This document shows, piece after piece, positions 50,209 to 59,311 of a stretch of 64,000 bases of DNA. The position numbers were made by a program, and so were the translations under genes. This DNA comes from Nocardioides perillae (GTDB taxonomy: Bacteria > Actinomycetota > Actinomycetes > Propionibacteriales > Nocardioidaceae). The notes beneath the pieces were generated by a model. The model ran no database searches and was not told the origin of the DNA. It saw only the letters and a program-made list of their open reading frames with translations. Each line of letters starts with the position of its first letter. Position 1 is the first letter of the stretch. The stretch spans positions 2,232,001 to 2,296,000 of the forward strand of contig NZ_JACCAC010000001.1 in the NCBI RefSeq assembly GCF_013409425.1, read 5' to 3'.

Positions 50209-50265
50209 GGCACGGACCCAGCCGGCCGCTGAGCCGCTGAGCCGCGCCACGGAGCCGAGAGCGGG

Positions 50266-51420
50266 TCAGGTGGTCGCGCTGCGCCGGCCCGCCTCCCACA
50301 GCGCGGCCACCTGCCGCGCGGTCCGCTCGACCTCGGCGGCCGCGCCGGCGAGCAGTTCGGGGAGGGCGGCGGGTCCGGGGACGGTCGGCAGCACCGCCAC
50401 CGCGCCGGCGTCGACGACCTCGTCGGCACCGGGCCCCAGCGAGCCGCCGAGCACCACCACCGGGACCCCGGCAGCCGCGGCCGCGGCGACGACGCCGGCT
50501 GGTGCCTTGCCCCGCCCGGTCTGGGCGTCGACCCGGCCCTCGCCGGTGACGGCCAGGTCGGCGCCGCCGAGGCGGCCGGCGAGCCCCACCGCGTCGGCGA
50601 CGAGCTCGAAGCCGACGCGCAGCCGTGCGTCGAGGGCGGCGAGCGCCGCCGTGCCGATGCCGCCGGCCGCCCCGGCGCCGGGGGTGTGCCGCTCGTCGCG
50701 CCCCGTCGCCGCCGCGAGCACGTCGCCCCACTGCGCGAGCGCGGCGTCGAGGGCGGCGACCTCGCCCGCGGCCACGCCCTTCTGCGGCCCGAAGACGGCG
50801 GTCGCGCCGCTGGGCCCGAGCAGCGGGTTGTCCACGTCGCAGGCCACCTCGACACGCACCTGGCCGGCGCGCAGGGCGGGGTGCAGCCCGTCGAGGTCGA
50901 GGCGGGTGGCGGACGACAGCGCCGCGCCACCAGGCGGCAGGTCGCGCCCGTCGGCGTCGAGCACGCGGGCGCCGAGGCCGACGAGCAGGCCCGCGCCGCC
51001 GTCGTTGGTGGCGCTGCCGCCCAGCCCGAGCACGAGCCGCTCGGCGCCGTGGTCGAGGGCGTGCGCGACCAGCTCGCCCGTCCCGCGGCTCGTGGCGCGC
51101 CCCGGGTCGCGCCGCGCTTCGGCGACCAGGTGCAGGCCCGAGGCCGCCGCGACCTCGACGACCGCGGTGCGCCCGCCGTCCACCCGGCCGTAGGCCGCGT
51201 CCACCGGGTCGCCGAGCGGCCCGGTGACCCGGCGGGTGACGAGCTCACCGCCGAGCGCTGCCACGAGCGCGTCGACCGTGCCCTCGCCGCCGTCGGCGAG
51301 GGGGACCTCGTCGTAGTCGGCGTCCGGCCAGACCGCGACCAGGCCCCGCCGCACGGCCGCGGCCACCTCGGGCGCGGACAGGCTCTCCTTGAAGGAGTCC
51401 GGCGCGATGACGACCCGCAC
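50266..51420 (-). CDS. Glycerate kinase (GarK/GlxK family)
   Basis: 384 aa from GTG 51420. VVIAPDSFKESLSAPEVAAAVRRGL, VPLADGGEGTVDAL, LGLGGSATNDGGAGLL and FGPQKGVAAGEV are diagnostic of the glycerate kinase I family, which phosphorylates D-glycerate to 2- or 3-phosphoglycerate. It follows a GntP-family permease gene by 11 nt, and a CdaR-type regulator precedes both. Together they form a glycerate (or sugar-acid) uptake and use module feeding glycolysis. Confidence 0.92.
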   Translation of the reverse strand: MRVVIAPDSFKESLSAPEVAAAVRRGLVAVWPDADYDEVPLADGGEGTVDALVAALGGELVTRRVTGPLGDPVDAAYGRVDGGRTAVVEVAAASGLHLVAEARRDPGRATSRGTGELVAHALDHGAERLVLGLGGSATNDGGAGLLVGLGARVLDADGRDLPPGGAALSSATRLDLDGLHPALRAGQVRVEVACDVDNPLLGPSGATAVFGPQKGVAAGEVAALDAALAQWGDVLAAATGRDERHTPGAGAAGGIGTAALAALDARLRVGFELVADAVGLAGRLGGADLAVTGEGRVDAQTGRGKAPAGVVAAAAAAGVPVVVLGGSLGPGADEVVDAGAVAVLPTVPGPAALPELLAGAAAEVERTARQVAALWEAGRRSATT

Positions 51421-51431
51421 GTCGGCCGCCG

Positions 51432-52850
51432 TCAGACCGCGACGAGGGAGAGCACCCAGACCACGGCGGCGGTCGTGAGGCCCATCACCAGGGTCGCCGC
51501 GGTCTGGGCGCGGTAGGCCTGCGCGACGCTCATCCGGGAGAACTGCGTGACCACCCAGAAGAAGCTGTCGTTGGCGTGCGAGACCGTCATCGCGCCGGCG
51601 CCGATCGCCATGACGACCAGCACCCGGCCGAGGTCGGAGTCCATGCCGATGTCGCCGAGCAGGGGTGCGACCAGCGCCGAGGTGGTGACCAGGGCGACGG
51701 TGGAGGAGCCCTGCGCCGACTTGAGCGCGGCAGCCACGAGGAAGGGCATCAGCACGCCGATCCCGAGGCCGGAGAGGTTCTCGCCGAGGTAGTCGCCGAC
51801 GGGGCTGGCCTGGATGACCGCGCCGAAGGCGCCTCCCGCGCCGGTGATGAGCAGGATCGGCGCGCTCGCGGTGAGGCCGTCGGCGACGTCGTCGTGGAAC
51901 TGGTGGCGGCGACCGCGGCCCTCGCGGGGGCGCACGAGGGCGAGCGCACAGCCGAGGCCGACCAGCAGCGCCACCAGCGGCTGGCCGGTGAAGGAGACGA
52001 CCGAGGCGAGGGTCCCGTCGCCGAAGGGGGCACTCGGCAGCGCCGCGACCGTGCCGAGGCAGATCAGCGCGATCGGGACCAGGATCGGCGCGAACGCGGC
52101 AGCCGGGCTCGGCAGCCGGCCGTAGCGCGCGCGGAGGGCCTCGACGTCCTCGGTGACCTCGGCCAGCCCACCTGCCTCCTCGCCGTCGGGCTCGACACCG
52201 CGGAACCGGTTGGCCCACAGCAGGCCCGCCAGCGCCGCGGGCACCGCGACGCCGAGGCCGACGAGGATGACGAGGCCGAGCTGGTCGGCGAGTCCCAGGT
52301 TGCCGGCGGCGGCGATCGGCCCGGGCGTCGGCGGCACGAGGGTGTGGGTGGCGTAGAGGCCGGTGGCGAGCGCGACCGACATCGCCACCAGCGAGGTGCC
52401 GGTGCGCCGGGCCAGCGACTCCTTGAGGCTGTTGAGGATGACGTAGCCCGAGTCGCAGAAGACCGGGATGGAGACGATGAAGCCGATGATCGACACCGTG
52501 AGCGTCGGGTAGCGCGGCCCGAGCACCTTGACGACGGTCTCGGCCATGGTGACCGCGGCGCCGGAACGCTCGAGCACGACGCCGATGACCGTGCCCAGCA
52601 CGATGACGATGCCGATGCCGCCGAGGATGCCCCCGAAGCCGCCGGTGACCGTCGGTACGAGCTCGTCGAGGGGCAGCCGGAAGCCGAAGCCGGCGAGGAA
52701 CGCCGCGAGCAGCAGCGCCAGGAACGGGTGGGTCTTGAGGGCGGTCGTGGCCACGACGATGAGGGCCACCACGACGACCAGGACGAGGACGAGGTCCACG
52801 GTGCCTCCGGTGCGGACGGGCCGGCGGGCGCCGGCAGTGGTGTCCGTCAC
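51432..52850 (-). CDS. GntP-family H+-coupled carboxylate/gluconate permease
   Basis: 472 aa with about 12-14 membrane helices. Family signatures include VTGGFGGILGGIGIVIVLGTVIG, SIPVFCDSGYVILNSLKESLARRTG and THTLVPPTPGPIAAAGNLG, and the C-terminal VSHANDSFFWVVTQFSRM. Members import gluconate, fructuronate or glycerate by proton symport. The adjacent glycerate kinase argues for glycerate. A Glu/Asp-rich cytoplasmic loop with Arg follows the sixth helix. Confidence 0.93.
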   Translation of the reverse strand: MTDTTAGARRPVRTGGTVDLVLVLVVVVALIVVATTALKTHPFLALLLAAFLAGFGFRLPLDELVPTVTGGFGGILGGIGIVIVLGTVIGVVLERSGAAVTMAETVVKVLGPRYPTLTVSIIGFIVSIPVFCDSGYVILNSLKESLARRTGTSLVAMSVALATGLYATHTLVPPTPGPIAAAGNLGLADQLGLVILVGLGVAVPAALAGLLWANRFRGVEPDGEEAGGLAEVTEDVEALRARYGRLPSPAAAFAPILVPIALICLGTVAALPSAPFGDGTLASVVSFTGQPLVALLVGLGCALALVRPREGRGRRHQFHDDVADGLTASAPILLITGAGGAFGAVIQASPVGDYLGENLSGLGIGVLMPFLVAAALKSAQGSSTVALVTTSALVAPLLGDIGMDSDLGRVLVVMAIGAGAMTVSHANDSFFWVVTQFSRMSVAQAYRAQTAATLVMGLTTAAVVWVLSLVAV

Positions 52851-52895
52851 GCTAGGGCGGCGGTGTCTGCCGGCGCATCATCCACCTGCACGACG

Positions 52896-54077
52896 TCAGA
52901 CCGGTGGGGCGGCCCTCTCCTCGTGCGGCTGCACCAACGTGGGCCAGCGCGGGTCACGCACCGCGCCGAGCAGCAGCCGGGTCGACCCCAGCGGGTCGCG
53001 GGCGTCGGCGCCGCTCAGGGCGGCGAGCCGGTCGAGCCGGTAGCGCAGCGTGTTGCGGTGGACGGCCAGCGCCTCCCCGCAGGCCGCCAGGTCGCCGCCG
53101 TGCACGACGTACGCCGCGAAGGTCGCGGCCAGCACGCCGTGGCGGTCGGCCTCCGCCAGCCGCGCCCAGGGTGCGGCGACCTCGGTGAGCCGCCAGTCGT
53201 CGGGCAGGTCGGCCAGCAGCACGGTGGTGGGGTCGTCGGCGTAGCGCCGCTCCGGAAGGCCCGCTCGCCGGGCGGCCCGCAGGGCGGCCAGCGCCGTGCG
53301 GTGGGAGCGGGGGAGGGCGAGGTCGGCGGGGAGGTCGGAGAAACGGGCGCCGACGCCGACGCGCACCCGCGCGCGCAGCGGCCCGAGGTCGCGCAGGGCG
53401 CCGTCGGCACCGCGGGGGTCGGCAGCCAGGACCAGCAGCTGCTCCGACTCGACCAGCGCGCTCAGCGCACTCGGGCCGCCTCCCGCCGCGGGCGCGGCGT
53501 CGAGCGCCCGCTGCGCGTCGCGCAGCAGCGTCGCCGGCTCGCCCTCGAGCGGCTCCAGCACGAGCGCGACGCGGGGGACCGCCAGGTCGATGCCGAGCTC
53601 GTCTGCGCGGACGGCCGCGGCGTGGGCGGCGGCGGGGCGGTCCGGGACGTCCGCCGGGTCGGCCACGAGCGCGCGCACCAGCGCCTCGGTGCGGCGGCGG
53701 CGCCACGCCGCGTCGTCGAGCACCCGCGCCTGCTCGACCATGAGCTCGGCGGTGGTGGCCAGCAGCCGGCCCACCTCGCGCAGCTGCTCGGGGTCGCCGG
53801 TCACGCCCACCGCGCCGACGACCTCGCCGCGGTGGACCAGTGGCACGTTGACGCCCGGGCGCACCCCGCGCAGCCGCCGGCCGGCGGCCTCGTCGACCTC
53901 GACGGTGCGACGCCGCGAGATGGCGAGCAGTGCGCCCTCGTGGGTCTCGCCGAGCCGGGCGGGGTCACCGCTGCCGATGATCGTGCCCGCGGCGTCCATG
54001 ACGTTGACGTTGTGCCCGAGCGTCTCCATCACCCGGTCGGTGATCCGCTGGGCGAGCGCCCGGTCCAGCGCCGCCAC
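52896..54077 (-). CDS. CdaR/PucR-type transcriptional regulator (sugar diacid recognition)
   Basis: 393 aa from GTG 54077. The N-terminal diacid-recognition domain (LAQRITDRVMETLGHNVNVMDAAGTIIGSGDPARLGE) and VNVPLVHRGEVVGAVGVTGDPEQLREVG match E. coli CdaR. A GGDEF-like middle region is degenerate, and the C-terminal PucR helix-turn-helix reads ALAVHRNTLRYRLDRLAAL. CdaR activates glucarate/galactarate/glycerate genes, so it most likely controls the neighbouring permease and kinase, sensing glycerate or a sugar diacid. Confidence 0.9.
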   Translation of the reverse strand: MAALDRALAQRITDRVMETLGHNVNVMDAAGTIIGSGDPARLGETHEGALLAISRRRTVEVDEAAGRRLRGVRPGVNVPLVHRGEVVGAVGVTGDPEQLREVGRLLATTAELMVEQARVLDDAAWRRRRTEALVRALVADPADVPDRPAAAHAAAVRADELGIDLAVPRVALVLEPLEGEPATLLRDAQRALDAAPAAGGGPSALSALVESEQLLVLAADPRGADGALRDLGPLRARVRVGVGARFSDLPADLALPRSHRTALAALRAARRAGLPERRYADDPTTVLLADLPDDWRLTEVAAPWARLAEADRHGVLAATFAAYVVHGGDLAACGEALAVHRNTLRYRLDRLAALSGADARDPLGSTRLLLGAVRDPRWPTLVQPHEERAAPPV

Positions 54078-54088
54078 GGGGCCCGCCG

Positions 54089-55072
54089 TCAGGCCGTCGC
54101 GGCGGGGGCGGTCCCGCGCGCTCGGGTGCGCAGCAGCACCCAGGCGGTGCCGGACGCGAGGAGCGCGGCACCGAGCATGTGCACGCCGACGAGCACCTCG
54201 GGCAGGCCGGTGAAGTACTGCACGAACCCGACGGCACCCTGGGCGAGCTCGAGGACGAGCAGCGCGCCGGCGGCACTCGCCAGCGCCACCTCGCCGCGCC
54301 GCCGGGCGACGACCAGCAGCGCGACCGTGGTCGCGACCAGGACGTAGACCGACCACGCGTGCACGTGCGAGAGCAGCTGCGGGTCCAGGCCGGTGCGCCG
54401 CGACTCGAGGTCACCGGAGTGCGGGCCGCTGCCGGTGACGACGGTCCCGAGGTAGAGCGCCACCCAGCCGAGGGCGAAGGCGCCGAGCGCGAGGCGCGCT
54501 GACGCCCGGCCGGCGGCCGCGCGCGGCCGGCCGCGGACCGCGTCGAGGAGCCAGGTGCACAGGACGATGAGCACCATCGAGAGCATGAAGTGCAGCGACA
54601 CGACCCAGGGGTTGAGGTCGGTCAGCACGGTGACCCCGCCCAGCACGCCCTGGGCGGGGATGCCCAGGAAGACCGCGAGCGCGAGCAGCGTGACGCGCCG
54701 GTCGCCGCGGCCCGGGCGGCCGACGGCGCGCCAGGCGGCCACGAGCGTCGCGACCGCGACCGCGGCGAGCACGAAGGTCAGCAGCCGGTTGCCGAACTCG
54801 ATCGCGCCGTGCAGGCCCAGCTCGCCGTGCGCGACGTAGGACTCCTCGGTGCACCGCGGCCAGGTGGGGCAGCCGAGGCCCGAGGCGGTCAGCCGCACCG
54901 CGCCGCCCGTCACGACGATGAGCACGTTGGCGACCAGGTCGGCGACCGCCAGCGGCACCAGCAGCCGGCCGGCGACCGGACGGTCCGGGCGCAGCGCCAC
55001 GTGGCGCCGGCGCGGCGCGCCGGTCGCGGCGGTCGGGACGGGGTGGTCGAGCGTGGCGGTCACCGTGCTCAC
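54089..55072 (-). CDS. ctaA: Heme A synthase (COX15/CtaA family)
   Basis: 327 aa from GTG 55072, overlapping the ABC permease stop by 4 nt. It converts heme O to heme A for cytochrome c oxidase. The eight-helix family layout is visible with a Cys-containing loop (TASGLGCPTWPRC), heme-ligand His in LGLHGAIEFGNRLLTF, LHFMLSM, LLSHVHAWSVYV and VGVHMLGAALL. Coupling to an ABC exporter pair is the usual actinobacterial arrangement and suggests co-regulation with respiration. Confidence 0.92.
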   Translation of the reverse strand: MSTVTATLDHPVPTAATGAPRRRHVALRPDRPVAGRLLVPLAVADLVANVLIVVTGGAVRLTASGLGCPTWPRCTEESYVAHGELGLHGAIEFGNRLLTFVLAAVAVATLVAAWRAVGRPGRGDRRVTLLALAVFLGIPAQGVLGGVTVLTDLNPWVVSLHFMLSMVLIVLCTWLLDAVRGRPRAAAGRASARLALGAFALGWVALYLGTVVTGSGPHSGDLESRRTGLDPQLLSHVHAWSVYVLVATTVALLVVARRRGEVALASAAGALLVLELAQGAVGFVQYFTGLPEVLVGVHMLGAALLASGTAWVLLRTRARGTAPAATA

Positions 55073-55890
55073 TCCCAGGTGAAGAGCTTGGCGGCCAGCG
55101 CGGTGCCGAGCACCGTCCAGCCGAGGAGGACGAGGAGGGGGACGACGGCGACGCCGCCGTCGATCAGCGCCGTGCGCATGGCGTCGCCCAGGGCCGCCGA
55201 GGGCAGCAGCTGCAGGACGTCGCCGGCCGCGCCGTAGGACGTGCGGGGCAGCACCACGGCCCCGCCCGCCATGAGCAGCAGGTAGACGAGGTTGGCCGCG
55301 GCCAGCGTGGCCTCGGCGCGCAGCGCACCCGCGAGCGCGAGCGCCAGCCCGGCGAAGGCGGCGGTGCCGAGCAGCGCGGCGAGCAGCGCGGCCGGCGCCC
55401 CCCGCCAGGCGGGGTCCCAGCCGAGTGCGAGCGCGACGGCCGAGATGACCACGACCTGCAGCGCCTGCACGAGCAGCAGTGCGCCGACCTTGCCGAGCAG
55501 CAGGCCTGTGCGGGGCAGCGGGCTGGCGCCGAGCCGCTTCAGCAGGCCGTAGCGCCGCTCGAAGCCGGTCGCGATCGCGAGCGACGTGAACGACGTCGAC
55601 ATCACCGCCAGCGCCAGCACGCCCGGCGCGAGCACGTCGACGGTGGGGTGCGCGAACTCCACCCCGAGGCGCCGCGCCCCGAGCACGCCGCCGACCAGCG
55701 CCAGCACCGGGATCACCACGGCCAGCAGCACCTGCTCGCCGTTGCGCACCAGCAGCCTGGTCTCCATGGCCGCCTGGGCCCGCACCTGGCGGTGGTACGC
55801 CGCAGCGAACGGCCGCGGCGCGAAGGTGCCGGCGGCGGGTGCCCCGGCCGGGGCGGCGCCGCCCGTGGTGGCGGGCTCGACGGTGCTCAC
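55069..55890 (-). CDS. ABC-2-type transporter permease
   Basis: 273 aa with six membrane helices. It starts with an Ala/Gly/Pro-rich cytoplasmic stretch and then AMETRLLVRNGEQVLLAVVIPVLAL, ending in LGTALAAKLFTWE. GFERRYGLLKRLGASPLPR is a typical ABC2 cytoplasmic loop. Its GTGA overlaps the ATPase gene upstream and the ctaA gene downstream by 4 nt each. It probably forms an exporter with the ATPase; the cargo is unknown, perhaps heme-related given ctaA. Confidence 0.88.
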   Translation of the reverse strand: MSTVEPATTGGAAPAGAPAAGTFAPRPFAAAYHRQVRAQAAMETRLLVRNGEQVLLAVVIPVLALVGGVLGARRLGVEFAHPTVDVLAPGVLALAVMSTSFTSLAIATGFERRYGLLKRLGASPLPRTGLLLGKVGALLLVQALQVVVISAVALALGWDPAWRGAPAALLAALLGTAAFAGLALALAGALRAEATLAAANLVYLLLMAGGAVVLPRTSYGAAGDVLQLLPSAALGDAMRTALIDGGVAVVPLLVLLGWTVLGTALAAKLFTWE

Positions 55891-56909
55891 GCGGGCACCG
55901 CCTCACCGGTGAGCCCCCGGCCGGTCAGCTGCAGGAAGACGTCCTCGAGCGTGCGGCGGCCGAGGGTGAGCGACTCCGGCACGACGCCGTGCCGCTCGCA
56001 CCAGGCGGAGACCGTGGCGAGCGTGGAGGCGTCGGCGGTGCCGGTGACGAGCAGGCTGTGGGTCGTCAGCGGGGTGACCTCGACGTCGCCGCCGAGCGCG
56101 GTGCGCAGCGACTCGGGGGCGTCGGGAGGGAAGGGCTGCACGACGACGAGCCGGATGGTGGCGCTGCCGGTGCCGCGGGTCAGCTCCGCCGGGCTGCCGC
56201 TGGCGATGACGCGGCCGCGGTCGAGCACGTGCACGAGGTCGGCGAGCTGCTCGGCCTCGTCCATGTAGTGCGTGGTGAGCACGATCGTCACGCCGTCGCG
56301 CTGCATCTCGCGCAGCAACCCCCAGGTCGTGCGCCGGATGGCCGGGTCCATGCCCACGGTCGGCTCGTCGACGAAGAGCAGCTCCGGGCGCCCGACGACG
56401 GCCATCGCCAGGCTGAGCCGCTGCTGCTGGCCCCCGGAGAGCCGGCGGTAGGGCGTGCGTCCGCACTCGGCCAGGCCGAGGCGCTCGACGAGCATCCCGA
56501 CGGGCAGCGGGTGGGCGTGCATTGCCGCGACGTGGCGCAGCATCTCCTCGGCGCGGGCCCCGGACCACGCACCACCCGACTGCAGCATCACCCCGATGCG
56601 CGGCAGCAGCTCGCGCCGCTGCCGCACGGGGTCGAGGCCCAGCACGCGCACGGTGCCGCCCTGCGGGGAGCGGAAGCCCTCGCAGGTCTCGAGCGTGGTG
56701 GTCTTGCCGGCACCGTTGGGCCCCAGCACGGCGGTCACGGAGCCGCGGGGCACGACCAGGCTGAGGCCGTCCGCTGCCACCGTCGCGCCGTAGCGCATGC
56801 GGAGGTCCTGCACGACGACCGCCGCCCCGGCGGCGTAGCCGGGGGAGCCGGGGGAGCCGTCCGCGTCGGCTCGCGGCGCCGCGAGGACCGGCTCGGGAGT
56901 GGGGGGCAC
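55887..56909 (-). CDS. ABC transporter ATP-binding protein
   Basis: 340 aa from GTG 56909. Walker A GPNGAGKTTT (~residue 65), Q-loop VMLQSGGAW, signature LSGGQQQRLSLAMA, Walker B LLFVDEPTVGMD and H-loop LTTHYMDEAEQ are intact. It has a C-terminal extension of about 90 residues after the ATPase fold, common in DrrA-like exporters. The start codon lies directly behind GGGGAG and 6 nt after TACACT, so the transcript may be leaderless. The operon continues to the permease and ctaA. Confidence 0.9.
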   Translation of the reverse strand: MPPTPEPVLAAPRADADGSPGSPGYAAGAAVVVQDLRMRYGATVAADGLSLVVPRGSVTAVLGPNGAGKTTTLETCEGFRSPQGGTVRVLGLDPVRQRRELLPRIGVMLQSGGAWSGARAEEMLRHVAAMHAHPLPVGMLVERLGLAECGRTPYRRLSGGQQQRLSLAMAVVGRPELLFVDEPTVGMDPAIRRTTWGLLREMQRDGVTIVLTTHYMDEAEQLADLVHVLDRGRVIASGSPAELTRGTGSATIRLVVVQPFPPDAPESLRTALGGDVEVTPLTTHSLLVTGTADASTLATVSAWCERHGVVPESLTLGRRTLEDVFLQLTGRGLTGEAVPA

Positions 56910-56915
56910 CTCCCC

Positions 56916-56921
56916 AGTGTA
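56916..56921 (-). promoter_or_regulatory. -10 hexamer implying leaderless ABC-ctaA transcript
   Basis: TACACT on the minus strand ends 6 nt before the GTG start of the ATPase gene. A start site 7 nt past the hexamer falls on the GTG itself, the layout of leaderless actinobacterial promoters. No clear -35 was seen. Confidence 0.4.
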
Positions 56922-57032
56922 GGAAGGTGGCGAGCCCGCGCCGAGCCGGCGAGGTCGCCCGCGACGTGAGGCCCGTCACCGCCCGGTCGGGGTTAGGCGA
57001 CCCTTGCTTGAACGGCCCCGGCCATTAACGAC

Positions 57033-57047
57033 ACACTCGTGTTGTGG
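57033..57047. promoter_or_regulatory. SufR operator candidate
   Basis: ACACT-N5-TGTGG. The mycobacterial SufR site, as I recall it, is ACACT-N5-TGTGA, so 9 of 10 fixed bases agree. It overlaps the GTG start of sufR (57044), so SufR would repress its own operon at the transcription start. CATTAA at 57023 is a weak -10 candidate. Confidence 0.6.
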
Positions 57048-57808
57048 AAATCGCCGGCAGCGCCCTCGACACGTCCTCCGCGGACGCGCCGACGCGTGCC
57101 CGCGTGCTCCGCTCCATCGTCGAGCACGGCCCCTCGACGGCCGCGCAGCTCGGCGACCGCCTCGACCTCACGCCGGCCGCGGTGCGCCGCCACCTCGACC
57201 ACCTCGTCGAGGAGGGCGTGCTCGACGCCGGCCAGCAGCGCGTCTACGGCACCCGCGGGCGCGGGCGCCCGGCCCGGGTCTTCCGGCTGACCGACGCCGG
57301 CCGCTCCCAGCTCGACCAGCAGTACGACGACCTCGCAGCCCAGGCGCTGCGGTTCCTGGCCGAGACGCAGGGCCAGGACGCGGTCGTGGAATTCGCGAGG
57401 CGTCGCGTGGCGTTCATCGAGCGTGACTACGCCCGCGTCGTCGAGGAGGACCCCTCCCTGAGCCCCGCCGAGGCCCTCGCGACCGTGCTGACCCGCGGCG
57501 GCTACGCCGCGGCGGTGCGGCAGCTGCCGATCGGCGACCAGCTGTGCCAGCAGCACTGCCCGGTCAGCCACGTCGCCGCGGAGTTCCCGCAGCTGTGCGA
57601 GGCGGAGACCGAGGCCATCTCGGCGGTCCTGGGCCGCCACGTGCAGCGCCTCGCGACCATCGCGCACGGCGACGGCGTGTGCACCACCTGCATCCCCAGC
57701 ACCCCCAGCACGAGCAGCACGACCCCCGGCACGACCCCCGGCACGACCCACAGCACGACCCCCAGCCACCCCCTGCAGCAGCCCGACCACACGGATGGAG
57801 CGTCCTGA
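57044..57808 (+). CDS. sufR: Fe-S-binding transcriptional repressor SufR
   Basis: 254 aa from GTG 57044; no ribosome site, possibly leaderless. An ArsR-like winged helix ([38 protein letters not shown]) with [17 protein letters not shown] precedes the sensory part. Cysteines in [21 protein letters not shown] and GVCTTCIP are candidates for the 4Fe-4S cluster. The last ~35 residues are a Ser/Thr/Pro tail ([19 protein letters not shown]) encoded by small repeats. Repression is relieved when the cluster is lost, raising Fe-S synthesis. First gene of the suf operon; its TGA overlaps the sufB ATG. Confidence 0.93.
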   Translation: MEIAGSALDTSSADAPTRARVLRSIVEHGPSTAAQLGDRLDLTPAAVRRHLDHLVEEGVLDAGQQRVYGTRGRGRPARVFRLTDAGRSQLDQQYDDLAAQALRFLAETQGQDAVVEFARRRVAFIERDYARVVEEDPSLSPAEALATVLTRGGYAAAVRQLPIGDQLCQQHCPVSHVAAEFPQLCEAETEAISAVLGRHVQRLATIAHGDGVCTTCIPSTPSTSSTTPGTTPGTTHSTTPSHPLQQPDHTDGAS

Positions 57809-59226
57809 TGACGACGATCGACGAGCTCAACCCCGGACTCGAGGGCATCGGCCGCTACGAGTTCGGCTGGGCCGACCGCGACGACGCCGGCGCCGCCGCC
57901 ACGCGCGGCCTCAACGAGGACGTCGTCCGCGACATCTCGTCGAAGAAGTCCGAGCCGCAGTGGATGCTCGACCTGCGGCTCAAGGGCCTCAAGCTCTTCG
58001 ACCGCAAGCCCATGCCGACCTGGGGCTCCGACCTCGACGGCATCGACTTCGACAACATCAAGTACTTCGTCCGCTCCAGCGAGAAGCAGGCGACCACCTG
58101 GGACGAGCTGCCGGAGGACATCAAGAACACCTACGACAAGCTCGGCATCCCGGAGGCGGAGAAGCAGCGCCTCGTCGCCGGCGTCGCCGCGCAGTACGAG
58201 TCCGAGGTCGTCTACCACTCGATCCGCGAGGACCTCGAGGAGCAGGGCGTGCTCTTCCTCGACACCGACACCGCGCTGAAGGAGCACCCCGAGCTCTTCC
58301 GCGAGTACTTCGGCACCGTCATCCCGGTCGGCGACAACAAGTTCGCCGCGCTCAACACCGCGGTGTGGTCGGGCGGCTCGTTCATCTACGTGCCGAAGGG
58401 CGTGCACGTCGACATCCCGCTGCAGGCCTACTTCCGCATCAACACCGAGAACATGGGCCAGTTCGAGCGGACGCTGATCATCGCCGACGAGGACTCCTAC
58501 GTGCACTACGTCGAGGGCTGCACGGCGCCGATCTACTCCTCGGACTCCCTGCACTCCGCGGTCGTCGAGATCGTCGTGAAGAAGGGCGCCCGCGTGCGCT
58601 ACACGACCATCCAGAACTGGTCGAACAACGTCTACAACCTCGTCACCAAGCGTGCGACCTGCGAGGCCGGCGCGACCATGGAGTGGGTCGACGGCAACAT
58701 CGGCTCGAAGGTGACGATGAAGTACCCCGCCGTCTACCTCATGGGCGAGCACGCCAAGGGCGAGACGCTCTCCATCGCCTTCGCCGGCGAGGGCCAGCAC
58801 CAGGACGCCGGCGCCAAGATGGTCCACGCGGCCCCGCACACCTCGAGCTCGATCCTGAGCAAGTCGGTGGCGCGCGGCGGCGGGCGCACGTCGTACCGCG
58901 GGCTGGTGCAGGTCAACGAGGGTGCCTACGGCTCGAGGTCCAACGTGCTGTGCGACGCGCTGCTCGTCGACCAGGTCAGCCGCAGCGACACCTACCCCTA
59001 CGTCGACATCCGCGAGGACGACGTGTCCATGGGCCACGAGGCGAGCGTCTCGAAGGTCTCCGACGACCAGCTCTTCTACCTCATGTCGCGCGGCATGGAG
59101 GAGGACGAGGCGATGGCGATGATCGTGCGCGGCTTCGTCGAGCCGATCGCCAAGGAGCTGCCGATGGAGTACGCCCTCGAGCTCAACCGCCTCATCGAGC
59201 TGCAGATGGAGGGCGCGGTCGGCTGA
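57808..59226 (+). CDS. sufB: Fe-S cluster assembly scaffold SufB
   Basis: 472 aa from ATG 57808. SufB with SufC and SufD is the scaffold on which clusters are built. Conserved blocks: [58 protein letters not shown] (scaffold Cys), [18 protein letters not shown] and [21 protein letters not shown]. The length is that of an intein-free SufB; many mycobacterial homologues carry an intein here. Confidence 0.97.
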   Translation: MTTIDELNPGLEGIGRYEFGWADRDDAGAAATRGLNEDVVRDISSKKSEPQWMLDLRLKGLKLFDRKPMPTWGSDLDGIDFDNIKYFVRSSEKQATTWDELPEDIKNTYDKLGIPEAEKQRLVAGVAAQYESEVVYHSIREDLEEQGVLFLDTDTALKEHPELFREYFGTVIPVGDNKFAALNTAVWSGGSFIYVPKGVHVDIPLQAYFRINTENMGQFERTLIIADEDSYVHYVEGCTAPIYSSDSLHSAVVEIVVKKGARVRYTTIQNWSNNVYNLVTKRATCEAGATMEWVDGNIGSKVTMKYPAVYLMGEHAKGETLSIAFAGEGQHQDAGAKMVHAAPHTSSSILSKSVARGGGRTSYRGLVQVNEGAYGSRSNVLCDALLVDQVSRSDTYPYVDIREDDVSMGHEASVSKVSDDQLFYLMSRGMEEDEAMAMIVRGFVEPIAKELPMEYALELNRLIELQMEGAVG

Positions 59227-59311
59227 CGCCGGCCCGCCCCACGCCTCGCCGGCACCGCGCCGGCACCCGCGCCAGCTCCCCCTCCCGCACCCCACCAGGA
59301 GACAAGCACCT

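Noticed and set aside
57808..59226. Intein in SufB, as in many mycobacteria
   Set aside because: The protein has normal intein-free length and continuous conserved blocks.
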